Assembly (NCBI RefSeq): GCF_003056055.1
Contig: NZ_PYFP01000001.1
Location: 1,488,001-1,552,000, forward strand
Source of the DNA: Glaciimonas sp. PCH181
Lineage (GTDB): Bacteria > Pseudomonadota > Gammaproteobacteria > Burkholderiales > Burkholderiaceae_D
DNA: 64,000 nucleotides
Direction of reading: 5' to 3'
Shown here piece after piece: positions 19,111-26,667 of this stretch. A program made the position numbers and the translations under genes. Position 1 is the first letter of the stretch. The number at the start of each line of letters is the position of its first letter. A model generated the notes under the pieces. It was not told the origin of the DNA and searched no databases. It saw only the letters and a program-made list of their open reading frames with translations.

Positions 19111-19166
19111 TAATCGGAATTAGAAAATGACTGCTACAGCGCTACCTATAGCAGTCATAGTGCAGC

Positions 19167-20738
19167 CTACATGGACGAAAATATGGCAGGTCTGTTCAAG
19201 CGACTGAAATGCTCGTGGTTCAGAAAGACGGCCGCGGTGCCGTTCATGCCGAAAATTAAACTCACGATATTCTTCTTCGCCAGAATTTCAAGTGCGTCGG
19301 TTACGTATACGCGTTTTTTTCGCATCTCCTGACTACCCACGCCTTGCTGGATCGTGCGCACTGGGATTGGCTGTTGCGTTCCTGAGTTGAAGCACCGCAA
19401 GAGAAATTGTTCAACCTTTTTGGCATAACGTTCACCGACTGGCTTTCGCAAATCCCCAAACATTGTGCGATGTTGATCTGCCAGAAAGCGCATCACCAGA
19501 ACTACACTACGCATAATGTCTTCCGAAATTTCCATTCCATTGCATCCAGCTATCACATGCAGTACGCCAGCGATGCGCATTATATTCTCCGCACATCGAC
19601 CACCAAACTCGGGAATATCCTTAAAATACCCACCGTTGCTGAGGTTCAAATCGATCCAACTGCGCACTTTCATAAACAGTTCATTCGCTCCACTCGATCG
19701 AGTTAACTCTGCACGGGCATCGACTTTTCCTGTCTTGAGATTTTCGTCAAACATCATGATGAGCGTCTTGATACGCGCGTTATGACGATCACGTGCATTT
19801 CTTCCAATCGAATGTCGGCGAATCTGGCCTGTCGGCTTCCTGTCCGGACAGGTCACCGCCAGCAGACGTCCACCTAATCCGCTTTCCAAAAAATCCGTGC
19901 CGTGATTGAGCAGATACTCTTTCCAGCGTTTCGGCTGGATTATCCATACCAAGCTGAATCGCGGATCAAACTGCAAAACAGGTTTCGTTGCGGGGCGATC
20001 ACGCTTGATCGTTGCGCCATCCCAAAGCAAACTAAGCGTTGCCATCCAGCGCCAAAGCTGTGACAACATGTCGCGTGCCTCATGCAAGACACTTGATGTA
20101 TTCGGCGATTGCATCTCGGTGCCATCCAATAATGCTGGGAGGCTTGTATCACGGTTTATCAAATTTATGCCGGACTTGCCGCGCTCTGGCTTAGTCGTTT
20201 CCAGCTCTTCCAGTTTCCCCTGAAGTTCACTGACCTTTTCCGGATCGTCAAAATTTTCTTCGATCTGTGTACAAATTTTCTCGTATTTCTTCGACCATCC
20301 CCGGTACTGCGCCTCTTGCACTTTGATCCTGATATCGCTTTTACTTTCCATTTTTTGATAAACCTCGAATTCTTCCGTCAGGCATTCGAGAACGGTAGAC
20401 TTGCGCTGCGCCGACCCTGCGATGCCGAGGACAAACAATGATGCCGGAATTGGCTTCATGTCCGCATTTGGATGCTGTACGTTAAACACCCCTTGCACCG
20501 CAATTGCACTCGTGGCCAGTATCATCGAAAATACCAGTTCTTGTGTCGCATCCACATCCGCCACGATTTCGTCAAGCAACTCCGCCACATCCTTCGGCAG
20601 AATGGCGGCAAGATCGGCCTGACGATTTTGCAGAAGTTCCTGTGGCAATCCCCAGGCTTGCACTGCTGGCCCCCTATCAGCCAAATAAGATTCGTCGAAG
20701 CGCGAACCAGTGGCCGACTCCATTTCGTAGTTGTACAT
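19167..20738 (-). CDS. DUF3987 (YfjI-like) family protein
   Basis: A 523-residue protein of the DUF3987 family found in satellite phages, plasmids and islands. The glycine-rich loop LGIAGSAQRKSTVLECL resembles the family's P-loop-like motif, followed by a long charged coiled region (about residues 130-180, EKICTQIEENFDDPEKVSEL) and HEARDMLSQLW. The role is thought to be replication- or primase-related, but this is unproven. Start at ATG 20738 has GAGG 6 bases upstream. It is the third gene after alpA and a 90-residue gene on the same strand. Length and frame look intact. Confidence 0.8.
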   Translation of the reverse strand: MYNYEMESATGSRFDESYLADRGPAVQAWGLPQELLQNRQADLAAILPKDVAELLDEIVADVDATQELVFSMILATSAIAVQGVFNVQHPNADMKPIPASLFVLGIAGSAQRKSTVLECLTEEFEVYQKMESKSDIRIKVQEAQYRGWSKKYEKICTQIEENFDDPEKVSELQGKLEELETTKPERGKSGINLINRDTSLPALLDGTEMQSPNTSSVLHEARDMLSQLWRWMATLSLLWDGATIKRDRPATKPVLQFDPRFSLVWIIQPKRWKEYLLNHGTDFLESGLGGRLLAVTCPDRKPTGQIRRHSIGRNARDRHNARIKTLIMMFDENLKTGKVDARAELTRSSGANELFMKVRSWIDLNLSNGGYFKDIPEFGGRCAENIMRIAGVLHVIAGCNGMEISEDIMRSVVLVMRFLADQHRTMFGDLRKPVGERYAKKVEQFLLRCFNSGTQQPIPVRTIQQGVGSQEMRKKRVYVTDALEILAKKNIVSLIFGMNGTAAVFLNHEHFSRLNRPAIFSSM

Positions 20739-20783
20739 TGTGACCTCTAAAAATGGGGCGCCGTAGCGCCCCTGTGTTGATCG

Positions 20784-21056
20784 TTAGGCGCGATAACGTG
20801 CCGCACCTTTTTTGGTCGCGTCAATCTGAATGCCACGGACATCGCACTGTGCCTTCACGAGTTTGCGAAATGTCGCCGATGACATATCGAAGCCGCTCGC
20901 ACTGAGGGTCTGTAAGATGTCCTTCTGCGTAACATCCTGCTGCAGCATCGACAGAATCGTGTCGAACACCTGTGCGAACTCTTCCGCATAGCGTGAAGTT
21001 TTTTTGGGCTTGAGCGATTGCAGAGCGGCGATCAAATTTTCAATCTGCTCATTCAT
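20784..21056 (-). CDS. Small protein between alpA and DUF3987 gene
   Basis: A 90-residue protein starting at ATG 21056 (MNEQIENLIAALQSL); the ATG overlaps the stop region of the upstream alpA-like gene by 8 bases, so the two are probably translationally coupled. The C-terminal part (TQKDILQTLSASGFDMSSATFRKLVKA) looks like a helix-turn-helix of the type seen in plasmid TraK/MobC-neighbour proteins. No firm family. Its place in the satellite operon suggests a regulatory or replication accessory role. Confidence 0.7.
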   Translation of the reverse strand: MNEQIENLIAALQSLKPKKTSRYAEEFAQVFDTILSMLQQDVTQKDILQTLSASGFDMSSATFRKLVKAQCDVRGIQIDATKKGAARYRA

Positions 21057-21297
21057 GCCAGCCCCCTTGCTGTGGGAATGCACGAGCACGTGGGCGCGAT
21101 GCCAACCAGGCTTCGACCTCGTGTTCAAACCAGCCTACGGCAGAAGCGCCGAGGCGAATTTGACAAGGAAAGGTTGGATCGTGGCTTGGCGAATTTGTGT
21201 CAAGCATCGCGTAGATCTGCGCGGACGACAGTCCGATGCGCTGGCAGAGCTGCCGTTTCCGCAAGATAGCGTAGACGGCTTGGATCAGTTCAGACAT
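21049..21297 (-). CDS. AlpA-family DNA-binding regulator
   Basis: An 82-residue AlpA-type protein (MerR-like winged helix). LCQRIGLSSAQIYAML is the recognition element, then FPCQIRLGASAVGWFEHEVEAWLASRPRAR matches the family's typical IRLG..AVGW...EV..W ending. AAGGAG lies 9 bases before the ATG. AlpA proteins of P4-like satellites and islands activate integrase or excision genes; no integrase remains nearby here. It heads a three-gene minus-strand operon. Confidence 0.85.
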   Translation of the reverse strand: MSELIQAVYAILRKRQLCQRIGLSSAQIYAMLDTNSPSHDPTFPCQIRLGASAVGWFEHEVEAWLASRPRARAFPQQGGWHE

Positions 21298-21647
21298 TTT
21301 TGGAACTCCTTATAAGTGATTGGACAACGGGGCCAATCTTAAGAATTCCAAACGCGACTATCCATACGTCTGCTAAAAGAAAATTTTGGACATAAAAAAT
21401 CTATGGGCCCCTCCTTTTTGCAATCTGATTTTGTATGACGTGATGAGGCTGGCTTAAATCGATCCGGCGTCTGTTTGAAGGAATTCTCCGCGCCACGATG
21501 AGAGTCGCGCCTGGCGGTCCTAAAAACCACGCAGGCTTCGAAAGCCGGTTTTTTTATCAGGTTATACGCCAGGCCGGTGTGTTGTTCACGTCATCCAATG
21601 TCAGTCTTTGCAAAACCGGGTAGGGATATCTCGGTACTGCAGGCTCC
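21298..21647. other. Intergenic region
   Basis: No gene recognised. It holds the probable promoter area of the alpA operon and a plus-strand terminator, and separates the satellite operon from the IS110 remnant. Confidence 0.45.
21534..21556 (+). terminator. Rho-independent terminator
   Basis: GGCTT-CGA-AAGCC (21534-21546) is followed by GG and a run of seven T. No intact plus-strand gene precedes it, so it is probably a relic. Confidence 0.55.
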
Positions 21648-21656
21648 AAGAGGCCG

Positions 21657-21998
21657 TCACGCGTGTGTGACGGCCTCTTGCTTTTCAAATTTGGTATGCT
21701 TGGCCGCGATAGCCCATGCAGTGCGTGCCAATTCGTTGGCTAACGCACAAGCCACCACATTGGCGTGGCGGCGCGTGAGCATGGTGCGTACCCATTGCGT
21801 CAGCCGGTCCGTATGCCGATCCAGCCACAGCATGTGAGAACGCGCTCCCTGCACCAAAAGACGTTGCAGCGTCTTGTCGCCGCGCTTGCTGATGCCGAGT
21901 AATCTTACTTTGTCACCCGTGCTGTACTGGCGTGGCACCAACCCGATCGATGCGGCATAATCACGCCCACAGCCATATTGCTTGCCGTCACCCATCTC
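21657..21998 (-). pseudogene. IS110-family transposase, C-terminal remnant
   Basis: The frame reads GDGKQYGCGRDYAASIGLVP, then RQYSTGDKVRLLGISKRGDK, TLQRLLVQGARSHML and ANVVACALANELARTAWA, which is the conserved transposase_20 C-terminal domain of IS110/IS1111 elements. Sequence upstream of about 21998 is not transposase, so the DEDD catalytic half is gone. A perfect 13-bp stem with a 6-base loop (21648-21679) spans the stop codon and may be the end structure of the element. Confidence 0.85.
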
Positions 21999-22044
21999 AT
22001 TACCCCTCATCAGAGGGGGCACGAAGGCGGATAAGATAGCCGTA

Positions 22045-22893
22045 TCAGATCTTGGACATGATACGATGCGGGAATCGTTCTGGATCCACTCGAATCCATT
22101 CATCAATCGTTCGTGGAAGGTTGTAAGTTTTAAGGTGGCATTCTTCAACTAAGCTTAAATATTTCCGCGTCAATTCGGTCTCAACTGCCACAACGGCGGC
22201 CCAAGTGGATGCCCAGCCCTCCTCCGGCGCCAGTTCGATAAGTAATTCAGCGACCTTGTCCTTTACAGGTTCGCGACGAAAATCCTTCCCTAGCCCGCCA
22301 GCGCGAGCTCGCTCCGTGAAGCGATCGTTGGGATTGGGAATAAAAATGCCAGGATGTGACCAATAGAGCCCCCGATCCACGCAGTACGAAGCATGATTTA
22401 GATCATTTTTCGTCAATGCTTCGGTACCTTCTATGGAACACGCTATCGCCATCATTGGCGCGTAAAAATGTGCCTCGTAGCCGTAGGCAGCGATAGCATA
22501 AATAGGAAGCTTACTTCGATATTCCAAGTCCTCGACAGTGAGTCCCGATTTCAATGCTTCGTGAATTGAGGCTTCCAGTGTTTCCCAGTCTGCGTCCAGC
22601 GCATTTTCCACAATGTATTCACGCACATGCTCTTCAATGCTCACCAATTTTCCTTTCAAAGTTTCACGAGATTGAAGCGCACCTGAATTTCGATCTCTTG
22701 GAAACCATGTATTCCAACCGCCATCAGCGGATCGCTCACCTTGCATGGAAATTGATTTTGGCTCACTCAAACCATCGCGGTATAACTTCACCGACAATGC
22801 GAAACTCTTCACCTGCTTATCGCGCAGGAGATCCCATATTATTTTGAGCTGTTTCTCAGCTTCGATTAAGAATTCTGGTTTTTTAATTTTCAT
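22045..22893 (-). CDS. Unrecognised 282-residue accessory protein
   Basis: An intact frame with ordinary, globular composition; no signal peptide or membrane segment. Features: a charged helical start (MKIKKPEFLIEAEKQLKIIW), an aromatic middle (SYCVDRGLYWSHPGIFIPNP) and a C-terminal segment VKDKVAELLIELAPEEGW followed by helices. I do not recognise the family. It sits alone between the IS110 remnant and the prophage attachment site, a typical place for cargo or defence genes, but nothing in the sequence shows such a role. Confidence 0.65.
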   Translation of the reverse strand: MKIKKPEFLIEAEKQLKIIWDLLRDKQVKSFALSVKLYRDGLSEPKSISMQGERSADGGWNTWFPRDRNSGALQSRETLKGKLVSIEEHVREYIVENALDADWETLEASIHEALKSGLTVEDLEYRSKLPIYAIAAYGYEAHFYAPMMAIACSIEGTEALTKNDLNHASYCVDRGLYWSHPGIFIPNPNDRFTERARAGGLGKDFRREPVKDKVAELLIELAPEEGWASTWAAVVAVETELTRKYLSLVEECHLKTYNLPRTIDEWIRVDPERFPHRIMSKI

Positions 22894-23547
22894 TTAATAC
22901 GCACTATTAGCAAATTCCTATCCAATTTCGGAATCCGTGGAGGCCTCGCTTCCACCCTGGTCTATTAGATGCAATTGATAATTTTCGCTACATCCTCTAC
23001 GCGAAGAAAATTGCTGTCATCACTCACGATTTATCCATTCTGTTTATCGTTCCCATTGGATAATATTACACAGTCCAAAGGGATCCAACAACATCCAGAA
23101 TCCAAATAAATTCCCGCTAAAAGGTGTAAGCGAAATTTATGCGATAGCCTTTCCGCGGTCAAGGAGGCAGACAGAGAATCCATGCGGGAGGGTCAATGAC
23201 CGCCTACATTTGCATGCGATGCGCTTAGAGGTAGGAGGTTGCAGGGGTTGCAGGGGTTGCAGGGGTTGCAGCAACAGTAAACTTAATTTGCATTCTTTCG
23301 GCTATCCAGACACACAAGGGCCAGCACGAAATGGACAGTCCTAAATGACGGCAAACTGCGGATGGTTATTCGACTCATGCGCGTGAAGAGTAGGAGAGAA
23401 TGAGGAGCTATGAATAGGCATCCAACGGGGCTTTTGTGGATGTTGGGGCACTAACTCACTGCAATAAAAGATGGCATACCGAATGGCATACCAGTCGCCA
23501 CAAAAAAACAAAAACCCCTTAAAAATCAAGTGGTTAATGAAAATACT
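22894..23547. other. Non-coding region left of the prophage
   Basis: No gene recognised. It contains a short 9-bp tandem repeat (23237-23272). Just before the tRNA fragment, open frames in both directions look like the frequently mis-called peptides that arise beside tRNA-embedded attachment sites. It is probably host-side sequence. Confidence 0.45.
23237..23272. repeat. Tandem 9-bp repeat GGTTGCAGG, four copies
   Basis: Copies start at 23237, 23246, 23255 and 23264; the last diverges at its final base. The array ends in GCAAC, which can pair with the GTTGC core. Non-coding; probably a slippage product. Confidence 0.8.
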
Positions 23548-23606
23548 TGGAGGAGAAGGTGGGATTCGAACCCACGTTACAGCGAAACTGTAAACCAGAT
23601 TTCGAG
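23548..23606 (-). tRNA. Serine-type tRNA, 3' half only (phage attachment site)
   Basis: On the minus strand, 23606 to 23548 reads as an anticodon loop CTCGAAA (anticodon CGA, Ser), half an anticodon stem TCTGG, a long class-II variable arm (TTACAG-TTTCG-CTGTAA), a T arm GTGGG-TTCGAAT-CCCAC, an acceptor strand CTTCTCC, then T and CCA. The 5' half is missing: the bases before CTCGAAA do not complete the stem. This is what a phage crossover in the anticodon loop leaves at the end distal to the integrase. The tRNA 3' end points left, so host DNA is to the left and phage to the right. The intact tRNA should be at the other prophage end beyond 64 kb. The T discriminator is unusual for Ser. Confidence 0.75.
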
Positions 23607-23791
23607 TGCGGTGTGCAAAAAGTCACACCCTCGAGAGCCGCACGGGATATGGGCCTACGAAAAGTAGCTGTATGCGCATACAGTACATTATTGGCTCTTG
23701 AAGCAGGGTAAATGGCATGAAAATCCCCTCATCATTCTAAGGATTACGACTTCACCGCAATGAATGATTGAGGGTAATTATTGACCGGAGA

Positions 23792-23872
23792 TGAATAGAT
23801 ACTTCGTGGCACGCTGGCGACTGACGCGGCCCGCATAATCAATCAATATGAATAGATGCTGAATAGATACTT
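23792..23872 (+). repeat. Direct repeats TGAATAGATACTT near the attachment site
   Basis: TGAATAGATACTT occurs at 23792-23804 and 23860-23872, with a partial third copy TGAATAGAT at 23849-23857. They lie about 190-270 bp inside the prophage end, where arm-type integrase or excisionase sites are expected. No other role is apparent. The stretch 23607-23888 holds no gene. Confidence 0.5.
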
Positions 23873-23888
23873 GGGGTGATTAACGTTA

Positions 23889-24296
23889 TCACGCGCCTCC
23901 GAGTGATTGCTCTGGCGGCTCAATCGGCGCTACCGGATCCCAATGTGACGCGCCGCCGATCCTCACCCCAATATACATAAGCCAGCGCCGCCATACCGGA
24001 ACGCCAGTTACTGCCGATGCCTCTTTCAGGACCGCATCAGCCACACTACGTGTCACTGGGTGTGTGGAGTACAGAAAATCATGCAGCGCCGCTGCCTCAT
24101 TTGAGGTCGCACCAGCTAGCAAGAATACGACTGGCAAGCGCGGCACGCTGGCCAAGTCCGTTTTGAAGCCCCTTGGAACGATGAAGGTTTGCTTCGCAAC
24201 ATCGGACTGATAGAACAATGGCGCAGTCAGTACCCACAGCCCATCGTCCATATCGGTCGCGTTCTCCATTTGCAACTTGGACAGAAACGCGCTCAT
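23889..24296 (-). CDS. DUF1353-domain phage protein
   Basis: A 135-residue protein from ATG 24296, overlapping the stop of the upstream lipoprotein gene as ATGA. It reads FIVPRGFKTDLASVPRLP, AALHDFLYST and ADAVLKEAS, the conserved pattern of DUF1353, a small family common next to phage lysis genes. Function is unknown. It is the last gene of the long late operon, next to the prophage end. Confidence 0.85.
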   Translation of the reverse strand: MSAFLSKLQMENATDMDDGLWVLTAPLFYQSDVAKQTFIVPRGFKTDLASVPRLPVVFLLAGATSNEAAALHDFLYSTHPVTRSVADAVLKEASAVTGVPVWRRWLMYIGVRIGGASHWDPVAPIEPPEQSLGGA

Positions 24297-24727
24297 TTTG
24301 CGACGGTTACCACAGTTGCAGTCGGCATTGCCTGTATTTGCGCAATCAAAATAGGTAGCAGTATTTGCGCAGCGGTGATCGTGGCGACGGCAGTATCTTG
24401 CTGCGGTCCCGGCACCGCTTTCACGATTTCCAAAATGACAGGCAACGCCGATGTCGCCAGCGTTTGGAGATTGGCCGGGTCGATAGTTACGCCAGCAGTG
24501 CAAACGTCAGCAATGCCTTTCTGAACAATTGGAATTTTTGCCTGAAGCGCTGGATCAATCGCCAACCCCGGAGTTTGCACGCCCACTAAGATCGCGGGAA
24601 TGACTTGGCATACCTGCGTATTCACCTGGGCGACGATCTGCGCAGGCGTAAGCGGCTGAACCGGCAGCGCGCAGCCGGAAATAAGTAGAACTAAGACTGC
24701 AAGAGTGGCGATAACGAAGCGTTTCAT
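24293..24727 (-). CDS. Phage lipoprotein
   Basis: A 144-residue protein with a lipoprotein signal peptide (MKRFVIATLAVLVLLISGCA; lipobox ISGC). The mature part is rich in A, V, Q and P and hydrophobic in its C-terminal half (TITAAQILLPILIAQIQAM). It resembles lipoproteins found in the lysis region of other Burkholderiales prophages; a spanin-like or membrane role is conceivable but it lacks the proline-rich Rz1 pattern. Coupled to the DUF1353 gene by ATGA. Confidence 0.75.
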   Translation of the reverse strand: MKRFVIATLAVLVLLISGCALPVQPLTPAQIVAQVNTQVCQVIPAILVGVQTPGLAIDPALQAKIPIVQKGIADVCTAGVTIDPANLQTLATSALPVILEIVKAVPGPQQDTAVATITAAQILLPILIAQIQAMPTATVVTVAK

Positions 24728-24746
24728 GATTATCCCTAAATGATAG

Positions 24747-24776
24747 ACAAAAAAATACCGCCAGATGGCGGTTTGG
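24747..24776 (-). terminator. Rho-independent terminator
   Basis: On the minus strand ACCGCC-ATCT-GGCGGT is followed by ATTTTTTTG. It lies between the membrane protein gene (ends 24794) and the lipoprotein gene (starts 24727). Confidence 0.75.
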
Positions 24777-24793
24777 ATTGGCGGTGCGGTGAA

Positions 24794-25051
24794 TTACTCT
24801 TCTTTTGAAACATCCTTAACGATGGCTGCCGGCTTTAATCGCTGGCAGGTAGCAATAGCGCCGACCAGGGCCGCAAAGCCGATGGCATACTCAGGTAGGC
24901 CGAAATGTGGCACCCATGGCGCGGTGTACGCAAACTGGCTCAGTAGATACAGGGACATGCCGACGACGAACCCGACAACTGATGCAACCGAGGTCAGATC
25001 GGAATCTTTGCCGAACTCATCTGATGTAATGTCGCGGAAAAATTTAATCAT
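24794..25051 (-). CDS. Small membrane protein, possible holin
   Basis: An 85-residue protein starting at ATG 25051, overlapping the endolysin stop by 8 bases. Two hydrophobic segments (SVASVVGFVVGMSLYLLSQF and AIGFAALVGAIATC) around a short loop and a charged tail (KDVSKEE) give the size and topology of a class-II holin. It follows the glucosaminidase gene directly. No family-specific holin motif was recognised. Confidence 0.6.
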   Translation of the reverse strand: MIKFFRDITSDEFGKDSDLTSVASVVGFVVGMSLYLLSQFAYTAPWVPHFGLPEYAIGFAALVGAIATCQRLKPAAIVKDVSKEE

Positions 25052-25535
25052 GGGCGCCACGATCAAAGCTCGTTAGGTTATGTGTGCGAATTACTGAAAT
25101 GATCTTGCCCGAGTATTGCGGGTCGGTTGCATACCCTGCGACAGCGATAGCCTTGGCGAATGCCTCCGGATCGCCGGTATGCGCAAATGCCGGTTGGTAG
25201 CGCTTATTCCCAGTGATAAACGCGCCATGATCATTCAGGCAGTCCAGCCAGTTGGCATACTTGCGCCACGTCGCCGGTACAATTACCCACTTACCGGACA
25301 GGAACTCTTTCGTCGGGAGATTGAGTGTCGCGCCCTTCCAGGATGAATCAGCCTTCACTCCGAACAGATTGCAGCCCAGAGTAGACAATTGCGATCCCCC
25401 CCAAGACGATTCGAGCGCGGACTGTGCGATGGTGAAGCTGGCCGGAATTTTGGTAAGACGCATTGATGCTTGTGCTGATACGCCGATAGCGGCGATAAAT
25501 TCTTGCGGCGCCATCAATCCCCCCACTTCGGCCAT
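25044..25535 (-). CDS. Phage endolysin, glucosaminidase (GH73/FlgJ-type)
   Basis: A 163-residue peptidoglycan hydrolase with the glucosaminidase fold of FlgJ's C-terminal domain: IPASFTIAQSALESSWGGSQ carries the catalytic Glu, then CNLFGVKAD and YANWLDCLNDHGAFIT. It ends VAGYATDPQYSGKIISVI, typical of this family. There is no signal peptide, so a holin is needed for export. It overlaps the small membrane-protein genes on both sides in one lysis block. Confidence 0.92.
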   Translation of the reverse strand: MAEVGGLMAPQEFIAAIGVSAQASMRLTKIPASFTIAQSALESSWGGSQLSTLGCNLFGVKADSSWKGATLNLPTKEFLSGKWVIVPATWRKYANWLDCLNDHGAFITGNKRYQPAFAHTGDPEAFAKAIAVAGYATDPQYSGKIISVIRTHNLTSFDRGAHD

Positions 25536-25834
25536 TTGCCATGCCAGATCGCCGCAATAGTTCCACCAAGTAGCGCAAATGGGTAAATAAACGTTACGAA
25601 TTTACGTAGGTTTCGGCCTGACCAAGCAAACACCGACACGCCGGTTTTTGCGGCCTTGAATATCTCGACAAGCTCGGCGGTCGAAGTAATGGTCGCCTTA
25701 GTCATTTCCGTGTTTGTAGCCAATGCATCGTGAAGTTGCGTGAATTGCTCCTTTCCAGCCATAAGTTGGTCATACATAAATTCACGAAACTGTTGCTCGC
25801 TCATACCTAGTATGGTCTCGCGTGGCGCATCCAT
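25514..25834 (-). CDS. Single-span membrane protein, lysis block
   Basis: A 106-residue protein: a helical, polar N-terminal half (EQQFREFMYDQLMAGKEQF, then TKATITSTAELVEIFKAAK) and one transmembrane segment near the end (FVTFIYPFALLGGTIAAIW). It overlaps the endolysin start by 22 bases. Position and topology suggest a holin or antiholin partner, but no family is certain. Confidence 0.65.
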   Translation of the reverse strand: MDAPRETILGMSEQQFREFMYDQLMAGKEQFTQLHDALATNTEMTKATITSTAELVEIFKAAKTGVSVFAWSGRNLRKFVTFIYPFALLGGTIAAIWHGKWPKWGD

Positions 25835-26253
25835 TACGCTACCTCTGACGCAAAGACAAAATCCGCGCGCTGCTCACGCTGCATGATCCAAATTGGATAC
25901 GGCATCATGTGAATACCGCGATCTTTGGCGCGATGGTGTGTTTCGCAAAGGACCATCATGTTGTATTCGGAGTCAATAAAATCGCTTGGCTCCTTGAACG
26001 TTGACCATGGGAAATTAGGGTGCAACACGCGCATCTTGTCCCAGTCGATCCCGTCGGCATCAGCCCATTCAGCATGAAAATGATGTACTTCGCGCTTATC
26101 TTTTACACCGCAGACCCAACATGGCGTATCAAGCACTTTGACTAGATGGCGCTTAGTTTGCGCGAACAACTTGGACTCTGTACGAGGAGGATGATCGGGA
26201 TAGAAAATATCGATCGCAATCATTTCTTTAAATTCGTGTTCGTTCTGCGGCAT
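25834..26253 (-). CDS. HNH-type nuclease-like protein
   Basis: A 139-residue protein with a first cysteine pair CWVCG, a central EVHHFHAEW, and MMVLCETHHRAKDRGIH near the end. This Cys pair / His-His / Cys...HH layout is an HNH (beta-beta-alpha metal) arrangement. It may be a homing-type nuclease inserted in the late operon or a packaging-associated HNH. Its stop overlaps the start of the next gene (TAATG). Confidence 0.65.
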   Translation of the reverse strand: MPQNEHEFKEMIAIDIFYPDHPPRTESKLFAQTKRHLVKVLDTPCWVCGVKDKREVHHFHAEWADADGIDWDKMRVLHPNFPWSTFKEPSDFIDSEYNMMVLCETHHRAKDRGIHMMPYPIWIMQREQRADFVFASEVA

Positions 26254-26269
26254 AAATTCCCCGGAAATG

Positions 26270-26294
26270 AAAAAGCCACCCGAAGGCGGCTTGA
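26270..26294 (-). terminator. Rho-independent terminator
   Basis: On the minus strand AAGCCGCC-TTCG-GGTGGCTT is followed by TTT. It sits between the fibre-assembly-like gene and the HNH gene. Confidence 0.75.
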
Positions 26295-26314
26295 TTTTGT
26301 TTGAGGCTAAGTTC

Positions 26315-26659
26315 TTATTGAATAAATTGCGACCGTAGTACCGCTATCTTGGCATCCAATGCCTTGAGCCGATCCACGGCGCCAGCCGCGCCAATAGTTG
26401 CCTCTCTCACTGCGCGATTTTGCCCGCTCTCCAATTCATTGATTTGCACTTGAATTGCAGCGTTAGTCGTCGCCTTTATCTGATCAGCGGTTAGAACCGG
26501 AGTCGGAACAGGGCCGATTAGCGGACGCAGCGTGACTGGGATTTTAAGTGGCGTTCCGTCGGCTCCGAAAAATGAATAAGCATCGTCAGAAGCGTGGACG
26601 ATTACATCATCGTCGAAGGCATAGATTTGTTGCGTTTTAGTATCGATGAAATTCTGCAT
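26315..26659 (-). CDS. Tail fibre assembly-like protein
   Basis: A 114-residue protein that starts with a fibre-assembly-like segment (KTQQIYAFDDDVIVHASDDA) and ends in a helical part (AAIQVQINELESGQNRAVRE, LKALDAKIAVLRSQF). Position immediately after the long fibre gene, 8 bp downstream, supports a chaperone or fibre-tip role. The family match is modest. Confidence 0.6.
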   Translation of the reverse strand: MQNFIDTKTQQIYAFDDDVIVHASDDAYSFFGADGTPLKIPVTLRPLIGPVPTPVLTADQIKATTNAAIQVQINELESGQNRAVREATIGAAGAVDRLKALDAKIAVLRSQFIQ

Positions 26660-26667
26660 ATTTGTCC

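Larger units (their letters stand above)
17863..19166. other. AT-rich non-coding stretch with repeats
   Basis: About 1.3 kb without a convincing gene, between the Gp2-like pseudogene and the DUF3987 gene. It contains an imperfect 80-bp tandem repeat, a 32-bp palindrome built on GTGCTACG, an inverted ATGACTGCTA pair (19127-19136 and 19149-19158) and a terminator. A frame at 18910-19101 has a non-random look but overlaps the palindrome and was not called. The composition and repeats would suit a replication origin or control region of a satellite or plasmid-like element. Confidence 0.45.

Noticed and set aside
21648..21679. Perfect 13-bp hairpin at the IS110 remnant end as a terminator
   Set aside because: No clear T tract on the transposase strand; kept only as a possible element end structure.
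23341..23529. Frames on both strands just left of the tRNA fragment
   Set aside because: Typical false peptides at tRNA-embedded attachment sites.
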